DNA of 64,000 nucleotides, taken from NCBI GenBank assembly GCA_022592435.1, contig JABYQS010000160.1:1-64000 (forward strand), in the 5' to 3' direction. A model generated the notes under the pieces. That model was not told where the DNA came from, did no database searches, and worked only from the letters and a program-made list of their open reading frames with translations. Below are positions 62,126 through 64,000 of this stretch, in pieces. Position 1 is the first letter of the stretch. Each line of letters opens with the position of its first letter. The stretch comes from Cerioporus squamosus (taxonomy: Eukaryota > Basidiomycota > Agaricomycetes > Polyporales > Polyporaceae). The translations under genes were made by a program, and so were the position numbers.

Positions 62126-63771
62126 CGTAACTGTATACATATCAGCCCCACGGTGGGATCGGCATCGCCGGAGAAGCAGCTCCTCCACGGCTCGTGTCCG
62201 AGCGCAGCTGTCGCCAGAAGACCGCTGGTGCATGGCGTCGTGCGAGAATTGGCTGGGAAGGCGATAGCGAGAGACCAGCAGCGACTGCCTGCAATGCGCC
62301 GCCAGAGACGAGACGCATACGTCGACAGACAGCAGCGGACGGAGCGACGTCACGGGGCACCCGCGACTCGGAGCGTGGCGGCGGGCAAGAGAAGGCGAAT
62401 CAGGGCAGGACGGCCTGGGGAGCGCGCACGTAGAGCGGCTAGCGTGTATCGATGTTCTGGGAGAATTCCAATGCATATGTCGGATGGGCGTGAGTGTGTA
62501 GGTTCGAATTCTGCTCCGTGGCGTCGAGAAAATGGTCTCGATTGCAACTGAATGGGGACCAGGGTCGACATGTCTCCGCGCATGGCAGATCCCGTACGCC
62601 GGATATGCATACAGTTACATGATAGAATCATATCATCGCGTCGAGTCGAGAGTCGTCACCGTGATTGCGGCGAGAGACCGCGCCTACCGGGGTTGTGCGC
62701 AGTCCATGGCTCTGGGGCTGCTGTGCCAGGGCGGGGGTGGTGACGACCTTCGAGGTGCGCTGATTCGTGGTTACGACGACCGAGCAGAAGCAGCAGAACG
62801 AATTCGGAAGAGCTGAGCAGTGACGGAGGCCGCCGTACGCGGTCGCACGAACGCTCGGAGTTGGCGACGGGATTGGCAATGGACATCCGCGAACTCGTGC
62901 ATGGGCAGTTCCGAGCTCGAGCGTGCCTCGAGGCTCGAGGCGGAGGAGCTTGGGTGAAGTGTAATGAAGCGCAGGGCGGAATCACGCGCGTGCGCAAGCG
63001 AGGGGGCCGCGGCGACTCGGGAGTGGAATGACATTGAATGCATATTGCATTGAATGGGATCGCGATGCGTTGGGCGATGGTTGACGTGGACGGCGACGAT
63101 GACGAGTGACAGAGGCCGCGCGAGCGACAGGATCCGAGCGTATCCGAGCGGCGAACCTGGTCGACGCGGGCAGCGTGACAGGGCAGATGAGCACACTGGA
63201 TGGCATCCGAGAACTGCAGGGATGGCAGTGTGACCGGCCCCTTGACCAGTCTTTGCTCGTCCACGCGAGACGTAATCCCGGCGGGTGTGTCGTCCGTCGT
63301 CCGTCGTCCGGCGCTGGAGGTGGCGGCGGGTGTGACTGTGAGTGCTCGCTCGGCCATTGGGCGGCGCAGAGGCAGCGACGGAGCCGCGGAGGGAGTGAGA
63401 CCGCACATGTCCGGAGGGCGTCGGAGCTGGGGCGTCGTGCGGGGCGAAGGGGGCATGGACGGGAGGGAAGTCGAAGACAGAACGCTATCTGGCAGGGCCT
63501 TCTGGCCACTTGCGATTGCGGACCGGAGGAGGGCGTGGGCAGGCGTCCGATATGGCAGCGGGGCCACGCCTGCGCTCGTCGTGTCCCACCCGCCCGGGCC
63601 CTGTCCTCCTCCTCGGTCGAATCAAGATGTGCGCGGTCTGCCACACAAAGATGCCGGCCAGCGTCTCCGCCGCTCTTTCTTGCGCGCACCGCCCCGGCCC
63701 ATAACAACGTTATTCACCGCACGCCCGTCTCGCCTTTCTCCGCCATGTCTTCCCGCACATCTATAAAGCCC

Positions 63772-63778
63772 GCGCCCC
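63772..63778 (+). promoter_or_regulatory. TATA box (TATAAAG)
   Basis: TATAAAG lies 70 bp before the ATG at 63842 and is followed by a C/T-rich stretch (CCCTTCCCTCCCTCCCCC), the usual arrangement of a strong agaricomycete core promoter and transcription start. Confidence 0.7.
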
Positions 63779-63841
63779 TTCCCTCCCTCCCCCTCTCGTC
63801 CCCAGCACAGCAAGCGCCTCCCCGTCCGACCGCGGTCCACC

Positions 63842-64000
63842 ATGGCCACCACCTACCAGCTCCGCCCTGTCTCCGCCATGACTCGCTCCTCGTCCCCCAC
63901 AGCCAGCAGCTCCACCGTCAGCGACCGCAGCCCACCACCGCTGAATGCACATCACCCCCCGACCAAGACCATGCTGCCCCCTTCCACCACCAGCTTCTCC
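63842..64000 (+). CDS. N-terminus of a Ser/Pro-rich protein, runs off the window
   Basis: The first 53 codons are open from the ATG in the context CCACCATGGCC, a strong start context. The peptide (MATTYQLRPVSAMTRSSSPT, then Ser/Thr/Pro with NAHHPPTK) is low-complexity, as at the start of many fungal transcription or signalling proteins, but no domain is reached. A TATA box at 70 bp and a pyrimidine-rich leader support a real, possibly strongly expressed gene. The 14 kb upstream contains no other supported gene. Confidence 0.6.
   Translation, partial: MATTYQLRPVSAMTRSSSPTASSSTVSDRSPPPLNAHHPPTKTMLPPSTTSFS

Larger units (their letters stand above)
49419..63841. other. 14.4-kb region without a supported gene
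   Basis: No frame here combines length, a recognisable motif and splice signals. The longest open frames (for example about 55208-55996 minus and 56850-57677 plus) have Arg/Ser/Cys-rich composition typical of shadow frames in GC-rich DNA. The composition becomes visibly more GC- and CpG-rich to the right. The region may hold decayed repeats, a long regulatory region for the gene at 63842, or non-coding RNA; none of these can be shown from sequence alone. Confidence 0.35.

Noticed and set aside
61796..63707. Several open frames of 200-300 codons on the minus strand near the right end
   Set aside because: They are Arg/Ser/Pro/His-rich shadows of CpG-rich DNA, and no two of them agree with a single gene model.

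Overview
The window looks like nuclear DNA of a basidiomycete, most likely a wood-decaying agaricomycete. Host genes are cut by many introns of about 50-65 nt with GT-AG ends and CTRAY-like branch sites, several exons are extremely short, and the gene set (a GH115 xylan alpha-glucuronidase, DHHC acyltransferase, NKAP, Fes1, ASF1, MPP6, ornithine aminotransferase, and fungus-specific membrane proteins) fits that group. Exon models were built by hand from reading frame, splice signals and remembered family motifs; no alignment was run.

Left part (1-15 kb): a frame-disrupted Ser/Thr-rich single-pass membrane protein gene, an intact NKAP-like RS-domain gene, an F-box-like pseudogene, and a second copy of the 3' end of the membrane protein gene. 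Right beside that second copy sits a complete 8.1-kb non-LTR retrotransposon (LINE, probably Tad-like). It has ORF1 with a zinc knuckle, ORF2 with endonuclease, RT and RNase H, a poly(A) tail and 16-bp target site duplications. ORF2 carries one in-frame stop and one frameshift.

Middle part (15-49 kb): a 21-exon GH115 gene with one apparent 1-nt frameshift, ornithine aminotransferase (CAR2), a 75-residue Zn2Cys6 protein, two multi-pass membrane protein genes on the minus strand (one with a 1.7-kb intron), Fes1 (one apparent 1-nt frameshift), a DHHC palmitoyltransferase lying between two direct copies of a 1-kb repeat, a small coiled-coil protein, and ASF1 head-to-head with MPP6 over a 310-bp shared promoter region. 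These are ordinary housekeeping genes; apart from ASF1/MPP6 I see no functional clustering.

Right part (49.4-63.8 kb): about 14.4 kb without a gene I can support, ending at a TATA box and the start of a Ser/Pro-rich protein that runs off the window. I found no CRISPR array, rRNA, tRNA or virus. The most unusual signals are the micro-exons of the GH115 gene, the chimeric duplication/LINE junction, the paired 1-kb repeats, the giant intron and the long ORF-poor region.
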